Assembly (NCBI RefSeq): GCF_001500065.1
Contig: NZ_LQIN01000002.1
Coordinates: 124,001 to 188,000 of the forward strand
Direction of reading: 5' to 3'
DNA length: 64,000 nt
From: Mycobacterium sp. IS-3022
GTDB lineage: Bacteria > Actinomycetota > Actinomycetes > Mycobacteriales > Mycobacteriaceae
Positions 25,988 through 34,402 of the stretch are shown here, piece by piece. The translations under genes were made by a program, and so were the position numbers. The notes beneath the pieces are model-generated. The model saw only the letters and a list, made by a program, of their open reading frames with translations. It made no database searches and was not told the origin of the DNA. Each line of letters starts with the position of its first letter. The stretch's first letter is position 1.

Positions 25988-26707
25988 ATGACGATCAGCG
26001 ACGGGCCCGCCACGCGTTGGCGGCACATCCTCCGACTGGCGCTGTTCGCAGCCTTCCTGCTGGGGTTGTTCTATTTGGTTGCCGTCACCGGTGTCGTCGA
26101 CGTCGACCACGTCCGCCGCACGGTCGCGGCCACCGGCCCGGTGGCACCGCTCGCGTACGTCGTGATCTCGGCACTGCTGGGTGCGGTGTTCGTGCCGGGC
26201 CCGATACTGGCCGCCGCCAGCGGAGTGCTGTTCGGTCCGGTGCTGGGCACCTTCGTCACACTGGGCGCCACGGTCGGCACCGCGGTCGTCACCAGCCTCC
26301 TCGGCAGGCGCGCCGGACGCGACAGCGCACGTGCGCTTCTCGGCGACGACCGGGCCACCCGGCTCGACGATCTCATCGCACGGCGGGGACTGTGGGCCGT
26401 CGTCGGGCAGCGCTTCGTGCCGGGCATCTCCGATGCGCTCGCCTCTTACGCATTCGGCGCATTCGGAGTTCCCTTGTGGCAGATGGCCGTCGGGGCATTC
26501 ATCGGTTCTGTGCCGCGGGCGTTCGTGTACACCGCGCTGGGCGCGTCGATCTCGGACCTGTCCTCACCGCTGGCATACGTGGCGATCGCCGTCTGGTGTG
26601 TGACCGCCGTCGTCGGTGCGTTCGCCGCCCACCGGGGCGTGCGGAGCTGGCGGCGGCGGGCACAGCCCGACGACAGCGAACCGGCGCCGGAAGCGGACGG
26701 TGCCTAG
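25988..26707 (+). CDS. TVP38/TMEM64 (DedA-like) membrane protein
   Basis: Integral membrane protein of 239 residues from the ATG at 25988. It has the VTT-domain signature: GAVFVPGPILAAASGVLFG, then RRGLWAVVGQRFVPGISDALASYAFG, with conserved Pro-Gly and Arg-Phe residues in re-entrant loops. Such proteins are linked to lipid scrambling or small-solute movement, without a settled function in mycobacteria. The ORF extends to 25931, but that part crosses the upstream intergenic region. It overlaps the convergent AhpD-like gene by 4 bp. Confidence 0.87.
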   Translation: MTISDGPATRWRHILRLALFAAFLLGLFYLVAVTGVVDVDHVRRTVAATGPVAPLAYVVISALLGAVFVPGPILAAASGVLFGPVLGTFVTLGATVGTAVVTSLLGRRAGRDSARALLGDDRATRLDDLIARRGLWAVVGQRFVPGISDALASYAFGAFGVPLWQMAVGAFIGSVPRAFVYTALGASISDLSSPLAYVAIAVWCVTAVVGAFAAHRGVRSWRRRAQPDDSEPAPEADGA

Positions 26708-27309
26708 TCGGGTAGTGCCGCGCTGCCGGGCGGTGCGGTGAGCTGCCAGGTATCGCACGCCATCGCCAGCATCGCGTAGGTGCCGACGACGAAGATCAGC
26801 TCCATCGCCTGGTGGGTGCCGAGTTCGTCGACCATGCGCCGCCACGTCGTGGGCGTCGCTCGGCCTCGGGCGAGCAGTTCGTCGGTCACCTCGAGGACCA
26901 GCCGGTCGGCACTGTCGAACTCGGTGTTGCCCCGAGTGAGCCGGGAGATGTCGGTGTCCGACAGGCCGCCGGCTTTGGCGATCTTCACGTGCTCGCCCCA
27001 GAAGAACGACGAGCGCCGGACGTAGGCCAGGCGCAGCACTGCGAGTTCCCGCAGGCGCAGCGGTAGTTCACCCTGCTGTAGCAGGAACGCGTTGTAGCCG
27101 AGGAACTTCCGCGCCATCTTCGGGTGGCGCGCCAGGACTCCGATGATGTCGAAGTTCAGCGGGTCCCTGGCATCTCCCGAGCCGGCCCGCGGTACGTCCT
27201 CGCCCGGTATCCCCATCAGCGCGCCGACGGCGGCGTACTCGTCGTCACCCCACTCCTTGGCCGTCAGCGGCGTCAGGAGCGGATAGTCGGAATCTTCGGC
27301 CATGGTCAC
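26704..27309 (-). CDS. carboxymuconolactone decarboxylase (AhpD)-fold protein lacking the CxxC motif
   Basis: Protein of 201 residues. The AhpD-like helical core includes LPLRLRELAVLRLAYVRRS and WGEHVKIAKAGGLSDTDISRL. AhpD peroxidases carry a CxxC between these helices; here the equivalent segment reads SSFFWGEH with no Cys, so a disulfide peroxidase role is unlikely and a decarboxylase, lactonase-like or binding role is more plausible. The GTG start at 27309 overlaps the LLM gene stop (GTGA). It is the last gene of the five-gene catabolic run read leftward from 30609. Confidence 0.8.
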   Translation of the reverse strand: MTMAEDSDYPLLTPLTAKEWGDDEYAAVGALMGIPGEDVPRAGSGDARDPLNFDIIGVLARHPKMARKFLGYNAFLLQQGELPLRLRELAVLRLAYVRRSSFFWGEHVKIAKAGGLSDTDISRLTRGNTEFDSADRLVLEVTDELLARGRATPTTWRRMVDELGTHQAMELIFVVGTYAMLAMACDTWQLTAPPGSAALPD

Positions 27310-28166
27310 CCTTCGTCTTCATGGTGTAGTTCAGCGAGCGCGTGGATCTGCTCGAGGTAGTGCTCGACCGAGCGATGGACGAACCGCGCGGACACCACAG
27401 TCGTGCCGGCGGCCGCCATCGCACGCAACGTGTCCCTGGTCGAGTCGGGTTCGCCGACCGGGTCGAGCGGGTGGTCGGCGGGCAGCACGACCTCGAATCC
27501 GGACGGCACCTCGCGCGCACGCAGCCATTCACCCGCGGTGGCGACCGGGATGCCGAATGGACACCACCCGTCGGCGAGCGTGAGTGCGCGTCGCAGCGAG
27601 CGTCTGGTCCGGCCACCGACCCAGATCGGCATGTGCGGCTGCAGCGCGCACGGGTCGACGATGAGGCCGCCGAACGAGTAATACTCACCTTCGTAGGACG
27701 GCTCGTTGCTCGACAAAGCCGCCCGCAACGCTTTGAGCGCATCGTCGGCCCGCGGGCCGCGGTCGTCGAACGCAGCACCGAGAAGGTCGAACTCCTCCTT
27801 GAGCGAGCCGACCCCCACGCCGAGAGTGACGCGGCCGCCGCTGACGTGATCGAGTGTGCCGTAACGCTTTACGATCGCCAGCGGATGGTGGTACCCCAAC
27901 ACGAGCGTCATGGTGACCAGCCGGATGCGTTCGGTTCGGGCCGCCACGTAGCCGAGCGTGGCCAGCGGGTCCCAGTACCGCGCGCCGCGTCGCCCGGCCT
28001 CGGACGCCGGAATGCCGATGTGCTCGCTGCAGGTCAGGTGGTGGTAGCCGAGCCTGTCCGCCGCTTCGGCCACCCGGCCGATGTCGGCGACCGTGGCGTC
28101 CTTCTCCCACGTGAGTGCCGCACCGGCGACATTGGTGACGACGGGTGTCGCGATGCCGAGTTTCAA
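27306..28166 (-). CDS. LLM-class F420-dependent oxidoreductase
   Basis: TIM-barrel protein of 286 residues of the luciferase-like/F420 family. It shows LGIATPVVTN at the first strand, LGYHHLTCSEHIG, a YVAARTERIRLVTMTLVLGY strand, and VTLGVGVGSLKEEFDLLGAAF, a hallmark of this family. The start is a TTG at 28166 overlapping the upstream TGA (TTGA); the frame continues to 28325 only as an out-of-phase shadow of the dioxygenase. It probably uses reduced F420 to reduce, or F420 to oxidise, an intermediate of the operon's pathway. Confidence 0.88.
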   Translation of the reverse strand: MKLGIATPVVTNVAGAALTWEKDATVADIGRVAEAADRLGYHHLTCSEHIGIPASEAGRRGARYWDPLATLGYVAARTERIRLVTMTLVLGYHHPLAIVKRYGTLDHVSGGRVTLGVGVGSLKEEFDLLGAAFDDRGPRADDALKALRAALSSNEPSYEGEYYSFGGLIVDPCALQPHMPIWVGGRTRRSLRRALTLADGWCPFGIPVATAGEWLRAREVPSGFEVVLPADHPLDPVGEPDSTRDTLRAMAAAGTTVVSARFVHRSVEHYLEQIHALAELHHEDEG

Positions 28167-28993
28167 TCCAGCGGCTCTTCGCCCGCCAGGATCGTCCGGT
28201 GCATGAGGCGGCCGCTGTCGACGGCATAAGGCAGCGCACGATGCATGGTCCCGGTGTTGTCCCAGATGAGCAGATCGCCGACCTGCCACTCGTGCCGGTA
28301 CACATACTGTGGTTGTGTCGCCCAATCACGCAGCCGCGCAAGGAGTGCCCGGCTCTCTTCGGCCGACATCCCGACCACGTAGTCGGCGGTCGCCCCGAGC
28401 AGAAGGGACTTGCGTCCGGACTGATGTGTCCACACGATCGGACACGCCTTGGTCGGAGACTTCTGCCAGAAGGCGATCTCTTCGTAGCTCATCTCGGGCG
28501 TCACGTAGTACTGCGACCGCTCGGCGCTGTGGACCACGCGAAGGCCGGCGATGAGATCCTTGTCGGACTGCGGCAGATCGTCGTAGGCGGCGTAGGTGTT
28601 GCAGAACTCCGTTTCGCCGCCGGTGTCCGAGAGTTGCACCGCCCGCAGCAGCGTCGCCAGGTTCGGATAGGGCTGCAGTGATCCGTCGAAGTGCCAGAAC
28701 AACGAGCCCTTGAGGTATTTCGCGCGCTGATTGACGTTCTCGTCGAGCGAGATCTTGTAGATCCCGTCCTCGCCCTCGTTGCCGACGACGGTGCCCAGCG
28801 TTCTGGCGATCGCGACCTGCTGTACGTCGCCGATGTGTAGACCCCGGAAGAACACCACACCGCGTTGTTCCAATGTGGCGCGGATGTTTTCGGCCTCGCG
28901 GCCGCTCAGTAGTGTGTCGAGGTCGGTTCTGATCTCGCTGCCGATCCTCGGCGTCACGTCGACGATGTCCAGTCGTGCGGAGGTCAGGCTCAC
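28163..28993 (-). CDS. TauD/TfdA family alpha-ketoglutarate-dependent dioxygenase
   Basis: Non-heme Fe(II) dioxygenase of 276 residues. The metal triad is visible as HxD in FWHFDGSLQ and the distal His in NTGTMHRALPY, with GRLMHR next to the 2-oxoglutarate Arg. Family members hydroxylate alkyl sulfonates, phenoxyacids, amino acids or carnitine-like compounds. It sits 6 bp after the 107-residue gene and overlaps the LLM gene by 4 bp, so it is a middle member of the operon that begins with the Rieske oxygenase. Two different oxygenases in one operon suggest sequential hydroxylation of one substrate. Confidence 0.9.
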   Translation of the reverse strand: MSLTSARLDIVDVTPRIGSEIRTDLDTLLSGREAENIRATLEQRGVVFFRGLHIGDVQQVAIARTLGTVVGNEGEDGIYKISLDENVNQRAKYLKGSLFWHFDGSLQPYPNLATLLRAVQLSDTGGETEFCNTYAAYDDLPQSDKDLIAGLRVVHSAERSQYYVTPEMSYEEIAFWQKSPTKACPIVWTHQSGRKSLLLGATADYVVGMSAEESRALLARLRDWATQPQYVYRHEWQVGDLLIWDNTGTMHRALPYAVDSGRLMHRTILAGEEPLD

Positions 28994-28999
28994 GGCGGC

Positions 29000-29323
29000 T
29001 CAGCTTACTCTGGTCAGGATGGTGTTGGCCGAATGCTTGACTCGCGGTTGGTTCCACAACTCGACCGCGAGCGAGACGGTGATCAGCGAATAAAGCAGGT
29101 TGCGAAGGTTCGCGACGTCCTCGGGCAGCGGCTCGGAGTAGTCGAACTTGTCGATGTAGGCCAGTGCTTCCTCGCCGTACGGAAAGATCTCGTCATAGAA
29201 GGCGCGGATCTGTTCCATGGAACTGTTGACACGCTTCACATAGCGCTCGTGGCCGTCCTCGATTGCCCACTCGGGCACCAGGTGTTCGAGGTGCGAGAAC
29301 TCCGGTGGGAGAACTGCATTCAT
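29000..29323 (-). CDS. 107-residue protein of unknown function in the oxygenase operon
   Basis: A mainly helical, acidic protein of 107 residues beginning MNAVLPPEFSHLEHLVPEW. It has many aromatic residues in the first half (WAIEDGHERYVKRVN, FYDEIFPYGEEALAYIDKFDY) and one hydrophobic helix, NLRNLLYSLITVSLAVELW. Its ATG overlaps the Rieske stop (ATGA), so it is made stoichiometrically with the oxygenase. By position it could be a small subunit or a coupling protein of the Rieske enzyme, but it does not look like the usual NTF2-fold beta subunit. Not recognised otherwise. Confidence 0.75.
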   Translation of the reverse strand: MNAVLPPEFSHLEHLVPEWAIEDGHERYVKRVNSSMEQIRAFYDEIFPYGEEALAYIDKFDYSEPLPEDVANLRNLLYSLITVSLAVELWNQPRVKHSANTILTRVS

Positions 29324-30609
29324 CGCTTCGCCGCCATGTCCTCGGCCACGCCGGTTTGCACGTAGTCGGCGACCACCTTGTGCAGATGGCGCAACAGGAT
29401 CTCCTCGTCGTTCATCGTGAAGTGGGTGAGCACGCCGCTGTTCAACATGGCCTGCAGGCCTTCGGACGGGCTGGCGTCTTCGAGGATGATGTCGTTGAGG
29501 AACGTGACCGTCAGCTCCTGGCCGAGCCGCTCCTTATGCGTCTTCGGCGGTTGGTAGTACATCTCGGTCTCGAAGATGTGCGAGTGCGGCCCAGTCGGCC
29601 AGTGCGTGTGGACGGTAAAGCCGGACGCCCCGAAGATCAGCACGAAGTTCGGAAAGAACTGGAACGAATCGAATCCGTACTTCTCCGATCGTGTCGGGTT
29701 CAGCCCGGCCGGAAGCGGTCCGCGGTCGGCGCGCTTGTTCCACGGGCCGGCCGCGCTGGCTTCCATCAGACATTCGATCGGCTTGGAGTACGGCGTCTTT
29801 CGCGACGGCTCACCGGAGAACGAGAACATCCGATGCGGACCCTTGAGCCGGTACGCCAAGGCGTCGGTGAACGGATTGGGTTGGTCGAACGCCTCTCTGG
29901 CCTCCGCGGTGAGCGCACCGAACGAAGACGCGTGCAGATACGGGCCGTGGTAGCTCTCAGCGAAGCCGTCGACGAAAATCTTCCAGTTGCACTGCAATTC
30001 GACCTTGAATTTGTAGACCTGGTGAGGTCCGGCGAACGGATACCCCTCGATTCCGTGCGCCAACTCACCGAGGAACGAGCGAAGCGGTTCGGTGTTGTCT
30101 GGGTTGAGGTTGATGAAGATGAAGCCCTCCCAAACCTCGCACTGGATGGCGGGCACACGGCAACTGTCGGCGTCGAAGTCGAGCAGCAGGTCCTTGCGGG
30201 TCGCCGAGTGTAGCGAGCCGTCCAACTTGTAGCGCCAGCCGTGGAAGCGGCAGTACAGCAGCGGCGCGCGGCCCTCGACCTCCTCGAAGGGGTCGTCCTC
30301 CCACAACATCTTATTTCCCCGGTGCGGACAGATGTTGTGGAACGCCCTGATCACGTCATCCTTGCCGCGCACGACGATCACCGAAGTGTTCAGGAACATC
30401 AGCTCGCGGGTGAAGTAGCTGCCGGACTTGGGCACCCGCTCCACCCGCCCGACGTAGAGCCACGTCTTGCGAAAGACGTGTTCACGTTCCTTTTCGTAGA
30501 AGTCCGCCGAAACGCAGTCCTCGAGCGACACCGGGCCGCGACCGAGTTCGGGGTAGGCGTCGGTCCAGTGTCCGCTCGCGGGCTTCGTCACCAGGCTGTC
30601 GTGGCTCAC
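29320..30609 (-). CDS. Rieske aromatic-ring-hydroxylating dioxygenase, alpha subunit
   Basis: Oxygenase of 429 residues from the GTG at 30609, which follows GGAGAG. The Rieske cluster is formed by CPHRGNKML and YCRFHGWRYKL (CxH...CxxH). The catalytic mononuclear iron motif is in GFAESYHGPYLHASSF. Such enzymes hydroxylate aromatic rings, quaternary amines or steroids; the ferredoxin and reductase partners are not in the window. It heads a leftward operon with the 107-residue protein, a TauD dioxygenase, an LLM oxidoreductase and an AhpD-like protein, and is divergent from a LysR gene. Confidence 0.92.
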   Translation of the reverse strand: MSHDSLVTKPASGHWTDAYPELGRGPVSLEDCVSADFYEKEREHVFRKTWLYVGRVERVPKSGSYFTRELMFLNTSVIVVRGKDDVIRAFHNICPHRGNKMLWEDDPFEEVEGRAPLLYCRFHGWRYKLDGSLHSATRKDLLLDFDADSCRVPAIQCEVWEGFIFINLNPDNTEPLRSFLGELAHGIEGYPFAGPHQVYKFKVELQCNWKIFVDGFAESYHGPYLHASSFGALTAEAREAFDQPNPFTDALAYRLKGPHRMFSFSGEPSRKTPYSKPIECLMEASAAGPWNKRADRGPLPAGLNPTRSEKYGFDSFQFFPNFVLIFGASGFTVHTHWPTGPHSHIFETEMYYQPPKTHKERLGQELTVTFLNDIILEDASPSEGLQAMLNSGVLTHFTMNDEEILLRHLHKVVADYVQTGVAEDMAAKR

Positions 30610-30684
30610 CGGCTCTCCTCCGTCGGGCTGTGGACGGTAGGCCGAAGGTACCGCCGCCGGAATGGCCAAAACAGACCCGTTCAC

Positions 30685-30699
30685 GCAACACCCTGTTGC
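30685..30699. promoter_or_regulatory. GCAACA-ccc-TGTTGC inverted repeat in the Rieske/LysR divergent promoter
   Basis: A perfect 6-3-6 inverted repeat lies in the 121-bp space between the Rieske start (30609) and the LysR start (30731). LysR proteins commonly bind such dyads in divergent promoters and activate the target operon with a co-inducer. Confidence 0.55.
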
Positions 30700-30730
30700 A
30701 TATTTGGAACACGGGCGATCGAGAGGATGC

Positions 30731-31657
30731 GTGAACGCAGTGGAGCAGAACCTGCCGTTCGACGTGGATGCCCTGCTGATCTTCGGCAAGGTCGTGGAGA
30801 ACCGAAGCCTGTCGAAGGCCGCGGCACTGCTCGGCATGCCGAAGTCGACGGTGAGCCGCAAGCTGGCCAAGTTGGAGTCCGACCTCGGCATCAAGCTGCT
30901 GCGCAAGAACACCCATCAGCTCACCGTCACCGATCTCGGCGAGAAGGTGTACGGCCACGCGGTCAACATCCTGGCCGAAGCCAACGGTGTCCGCGCGCTT
31001 GTGGAGGGCAGCCGACAGGAACCCCGCGGGGAGCTGCGGGTGGCGATCCCGATCTTCGTCGGCATCGATTACGCGTCGCGGGTCGGTGCGGCGTTTCTGC
31101 AGCACTATCCGAACTCGCGGTTGGATATCCGGTTGGTCGACAGCATGGTCGACCCGATCCGGGACGGGTTCGACGTGGTGTTCGGCACCGGCCCGCTGCA
31201 GGACTCCACGCTGATCGCCCGCAAGGTGTTCAGCCTCGAGCTGTTCCTCTGCGCGTCACCGCAATTCGTCGCGGCACTGTCCGCACCTGTCACCGATCCG
31301 GCGCAGTTGAACACTCTTCCGTTCATCGACTTCGGATTCGGCGGACCCCGCCGACTTGCGGTCACCGGACACCGTGGTCGATGCGAACTGACACCACCAG
31401 TCCGCGCGCGTGCAAACAACTTTCAAGTGTGCAAGCAGTACATCTTGCAGGGGCTCGGCGTCGGTGCGATGCCCACCCAGATCATCTGCACCAACGAGTT
31501 GCGCGACGGCAGCATCGTGCCGGTGCTTCCCGACTGGCACCTCGATCCGCTCGACGTGCACATGATCTACCCCTTCGAGTTGTCTTTTTCGACGCTCATC
31601 AGCGCGTTCTACGAGACCGCCTGCGAAATCATCGTCGAGAACATCGCGCGAACGTGA
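30731..31657 (+). CDS. LysR family transcriptional regulator
   Basis: Regulator of 308 residues from the GTG at 30731, behind GAGAGG. The winged HTH is clear: LLIFGKVVENRSLSKAAALL, then MPKSTVSRKLAKLESDLGIK. The periplasmic-binding-like effector domain begins near GELRVAIPIFVG. It is divergent from the Rieske operon, the classical LysR target arrangement, so it probably activates that operon in response to substrate. An ATG at 30662 would extend the protein through the operator and is less likely. Confidence 0.9.
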   Translation: MNAVEQNLPFDVDALLIFGKVVENRSLSKAAALLGMPKSTVSRKLAKLESDLGIKLLRKNTHQLTVTDLGEKVYGHAVNILAEANGVRALVEGSRQEPRGELRVAIPIFVGIDYASRVGAAFLQHYPNSRLDIRLVDSMVDPIRDGFDVVFGTGPLQDSTLIARKVFSLELFLCASPQFVAALSAPVTDPAQLNTLPFIDFGFGGPRRLAVTGHRGRCELTPPVRARANNFQVCKQYILQGLGVGAMPTQIICTNELRDGSIVPVLPDWHLDPLDVHMIYPFELSFSTLISAFYETACEIIVENIART

Positions 31658-31793
31658 CGTCACCGCCCCCGCAAGCATCTCCGCTGACGAGACGATGAGG
31701 GCTGCACGTCATAGTTCGCCGGTCGTGTGCATAACCGGGACCGGAGGGGGAATACGTCCTCCGATTTTTGCACCGACCAGCAATGGAGACTGG

Positions 31794-34001
31794 ATGTCGA
31801 AGTACTTGTATGCGATTGGCGCCTTCAGTTTCCGTCGGCGGTGGCTGGTGCTGGGCGTGTGGCTCGCGGTACTCGTCGGTGTCGCGGCGGGGCTCGGCCT
31901 GCGCGGCGAGCCCAGTGACGACTTCAGCATTCCGGGCACCGAGTCTCAGCGGGCAGTGGAACAACTTCAGCAGAAGCTGCCCGCGTTCAGCGGAGCCCAG
32001 ACCCAGATCACGTTCGCGACACCGGGCGACGGCAGGCTGACCGACCCGGCGATCGCCGGCGCCATCGATCGCTCCCTGCAGAACTTGCAGGCGATCCCCG
32101 ACGTCGCGGTCGCGGCGGGCCCCGCCCAGACGCACCTGATGTCTCCCGACGCGAACGTCGGGTTGGGCACGCTGCAGTGGAAGGCGCCGCCGGGAGAGGT
32201 CGACGACGCCGCGCTCAGCGCCGTGCAAGCGGCCATGGAGCCCGCGCAATCCGCGGGCGTGCAGGTCGAGTACTCGGGCAGCGTGTACCCGGGCTACAAG
32301 GTCGAGATCTCCGAGCTACCGGAGATCATCGGAATCGTCGTCGCCTTCTTCATCCTTCTGGTCACCTTCGGTGCAGTCGTCACCGCCGGACTTCCGATCA
32401 TCACCGCGTGCGTCGGAGTGGGGATCGGAGCGGTCGGCATATTCGCTGCCGCGGCACTGGTCGAAATGCCAACCGCCGCTTTCTCACTCGCATTGATGCT
32501 GGGCTTGTCCTGCGGTATCGACTATGCGCTGTTCATCTTGAACCGCTATCGCAACAACCTGCTGCTGCTCAAGCCGATGGAGGAATCGGTTGCGCTGGCG
32601 GTCGGCACGGCAGGCGGTGCCGTGGTGTTCGCAGCGCTCACGGTGATCATCGCGCTGTGCGGGCTGTCGATCGTCGGCATCCCGTTCCTCACCTACATGG
32701 GCCTAGCTGCCGCCGCCTCGGTACTGATCGCCCTGCTGATCGCGATCACGCTGCTGCCGGCGCTGCTGGGCTTCGCGGGCAGGCGGATCGCCAGCTTCAT
32801 CAAGACGCCGCTACAACCCGGCCGTGCCAAGGAGGTCGCACAGGTCGCGGCCTTCACCCCGCACCGCACCATGGGCGCCCGCTGGGGCCGGTTCGTCGTC
32901 GCGTTCCGCAAGCCGCTGCTGGTGGTCGGCACTGCGGCGCTGATCCTCATCGGCCTGCCCACCCTCGGTATGCACCTCGGTCTGCCCAGCGGGTCCGCGC
33001 AACCCGAGTCGAACACCTCGCGCAGGGCCTACGACCTGACCGCGCAGCACCTGGGACCCGGATTCAACGGCCCGCTCTTGGTCGTCGCCGACCTTTCTTC
33101 GGCGCGTGATCCCCGCGCGGTCGACACCATCGCCGCTAATCTGCGCCGCGAAGAAGGCGTGGTCCAAGCGGCCCCGGGAGTGAGCCAGAATGGCACCGCC
33201 ATCATCCAGGTCATCCCGACGACGGGCCCCAACCACCCCGCCACCGCCGACTTGGTCAAGCGCATCCGGGCTGACCGATCGGCGATCGAAGGCGAAACCG
33301 GCGCAACGATTCTCGTCGGTGGCACGACGGCGTCAAACATCGACACCTCCGACAAGTTGGCCGCCGCTCTGCCGATGTTCCTCCTGGTTGTCGTCGGATT
33401 GGCGTTCGTGTTGCTGACGGTCGCCTTCCGGGCCGCCCTAGTGCCGATCACATCGATTGTGGGATTCCTGCTCTCGGTGTTCGCCGCTTTGGGCGTTCAG
33501 GTCGCGGTGTTTCAATGGGGTTGGGGTGCAGACCTTTTGGGCATCACGCCCGGCGAAACGATCAGCTTCCTTCCGATCATCGTGTTGGCGATCATCTTTG
33601 GACTGTCCAGCGACTATCAGGTGTTCGTGGTTTCCCGAATGAAAGAGGAGCTCAGCCGAACCGACGACGCGCTCGATGCGGTGCGCAACGGAGTCGGCCT
33701 TTCGGCGCGGGTGGTCACCGCGGCCGCCTTGATCATGTTCGGCGTGTTCATCGCGTTCCTTGCCGGCGGCGATCCGATCATCAAGTCCGTAGGGCTGACC
33801 TTGGCCGTCGGCGTATTTCTCGATGCCTTCGTCGTCCGGCTCACCCTGATCCCGGCGATCATGAGCATCGTGGGCCGCAGGATGTGGTCCCACTCCCGGT
33901 GGTTCGAGAAGTACGTGCCGGACGTGGACATCGAGGGCACCGCGCTGGAGAGCGAAAAGCAGCAGGCTACGGCCGCCGGCGGTGCGAGGCGCGGCGCGTA
34001 G
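31794..34001 (+). CDS. MmpL/RND family transporter
   Basis: Large membrane protein of 735 residues from the ATG at 31794. It has two MMPL modules. Each starts with a transmembrane segment followed by an extracytoplasmic loop. The hallmark helix motifs are GLSCGIDYALFILNRYR in the first half and GLSSDYQVFVVSRMKEEL in the second, the latter with the Asp-Tyr proton-relay pair. Mycobacterial MmpLs export lipids or siderophores, and this short form resembles the YdfJ-like class found across actinobacteria. No MmpS partner is adjacent. Substrate unknown. Confidence 0.93.
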   Translation: MSKYLYAIGAFSFRRRWLVLGVWLAVLVGVAAGLGLRGEPSDDFSIPGTESQRAVEQLQQKLPAFSGAQTQITFATPGDGRLTDPAIAGAIDRSLQNLQAIPDVAVAAGPAQTHLMSPDANVGLGTLQWKAPPGEVDDAALSAVQAAMEPAQSAGVQVEYSGSVYPGYKVEISELPEIIGIVVAFFILLVTFGAVVTAGLPIITACVGVGIGAVGIFAAAALVEMPTAAFSLALMLGLSCGIDYALFILNRYRNNLLLLKPMEESVALAVGTAGGAVVFAALTVIIALCGLSIVGIPFLTYMGLAAAASVLIALLIAITLLPALLGFAGRRIASFIKTPLQPGRAKEVAQVAAFTPHRTMGARWGRFVVAFRKPLLVVGTAALILIGLPTLGMHLGLPSGSAQPESNTSRRAYDLTAQHLGPGFNGPLLVVADLSSARDPRAVDTIAANLRREEGVVQAAPGVSQNGTAIIQVIPTTGPNHPATADLVKRIRADRSAIEGETGATILVGGTTASNIDTSDKLAAALPMFLLVVVGLAFVLLTVAFRAALVPITSIVGFLLSVFAALGVQVAVFQWGWGADLLGITPGETISFLPIIVLAIIFGLSSDYQVFVVSRMKEELSRTDDALDAVRNGVGLSARVVTAAALIMFGVFIAFLAGGDPIIKSVGLTLAVGVFLDAFVVRLTLIPAIMSIVGRRMWSHSRWFEKYVPDVDIEGTALESEKQQATAAGGARRGA

Positions 34002-34086
34002 CTTCCGTACCGGTGCCGGTGATGGCCGGGAGCACGATTCGGCGATCGGCGTTGCTAATCGGCTGCCGGTGGGTATGCCTGAGGCC

Positions 34087-34257
34087 ATGGATGCCGACAC
34101 GTTGATCGCGATGGCTGGGCTGACGGCCCTGGGTGCCGCGGTGTTTACGGGTGCGATCTGGGACAGCCCGCTGGTCAGCGCGCCCGTTCGGCTGGGACGT
34201 CAACAGCGTCCGTACGGCCGGCACGCGATGCCTGTCACGGCGCCGAGCAAGCGGTGA
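34087..34257 (+). CDS. possible small membrane-associated protein
   Basis: A 56-residue ORF from an ATG at 34087. A hydrophobic segment (LIAMAGLTALGAAVFTGAIW) is followed by a basic tail ending VTAPSKR. The frame has third-position GC bias like its neighbours, and a GAGG lies upstream. No family was recognised. It could also be a chance open frame, since the region is GC-rich. Confidence 0.35.
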   Translation: MDADTLIAMAGLTALGAAVFTGAIWDSPLVSAPVRLGRQQRPYGRHAMPVTAPSKR

Positions 34258-34305
34258 GACCCGCAGCTTGACGGCGCGCGGACCCGCCGAGGGCCCGTCG
34301 GCGAT

Positions 34306-34332
34306 GTTTCGGCACGCCGCCCGAACGGGTAA
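34306..34332 (+). promoter_or_regulatory. SigF-type promoter candidate before the sigma-factor gene
   Basis: GTTT at 34306-34309 and GGGTAA at 34327-34332 are separated by 17 bases, close to the mycobacterial SigF pattern (GTTT, about 16 bases, GGGTAT). It lies 70 bp before a SigF-family gene, so autoregulation is possible. Confidence 0.5.
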
Positions 34333-34402
34333 ACCGCTTCAACCGCAGGTTCAGATCCGAGCCCAGTGACCGGTAAGGCAGGGCCGCAAGTAAGGAGCCT
34401 GT

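Larger units (their letters stand above)
34002..34402 (+). other. 401-bp region between mmpL-like and sigma-factor genes
   Basis: It holds a possible 56-residue ORF (34087-34257) and a SigF-type promoter candidate (34306-34332). I see no RNA gene or terminator with strong stem symmetry here. Confidence 0.5.

Noticed and set aside
33967..34224. 85-codon minus-strand ORF between mmpL and sigma genes
   Set aside because: Low-complexity Arg/Thr-rich product overlapping the better small plus-strand frame.
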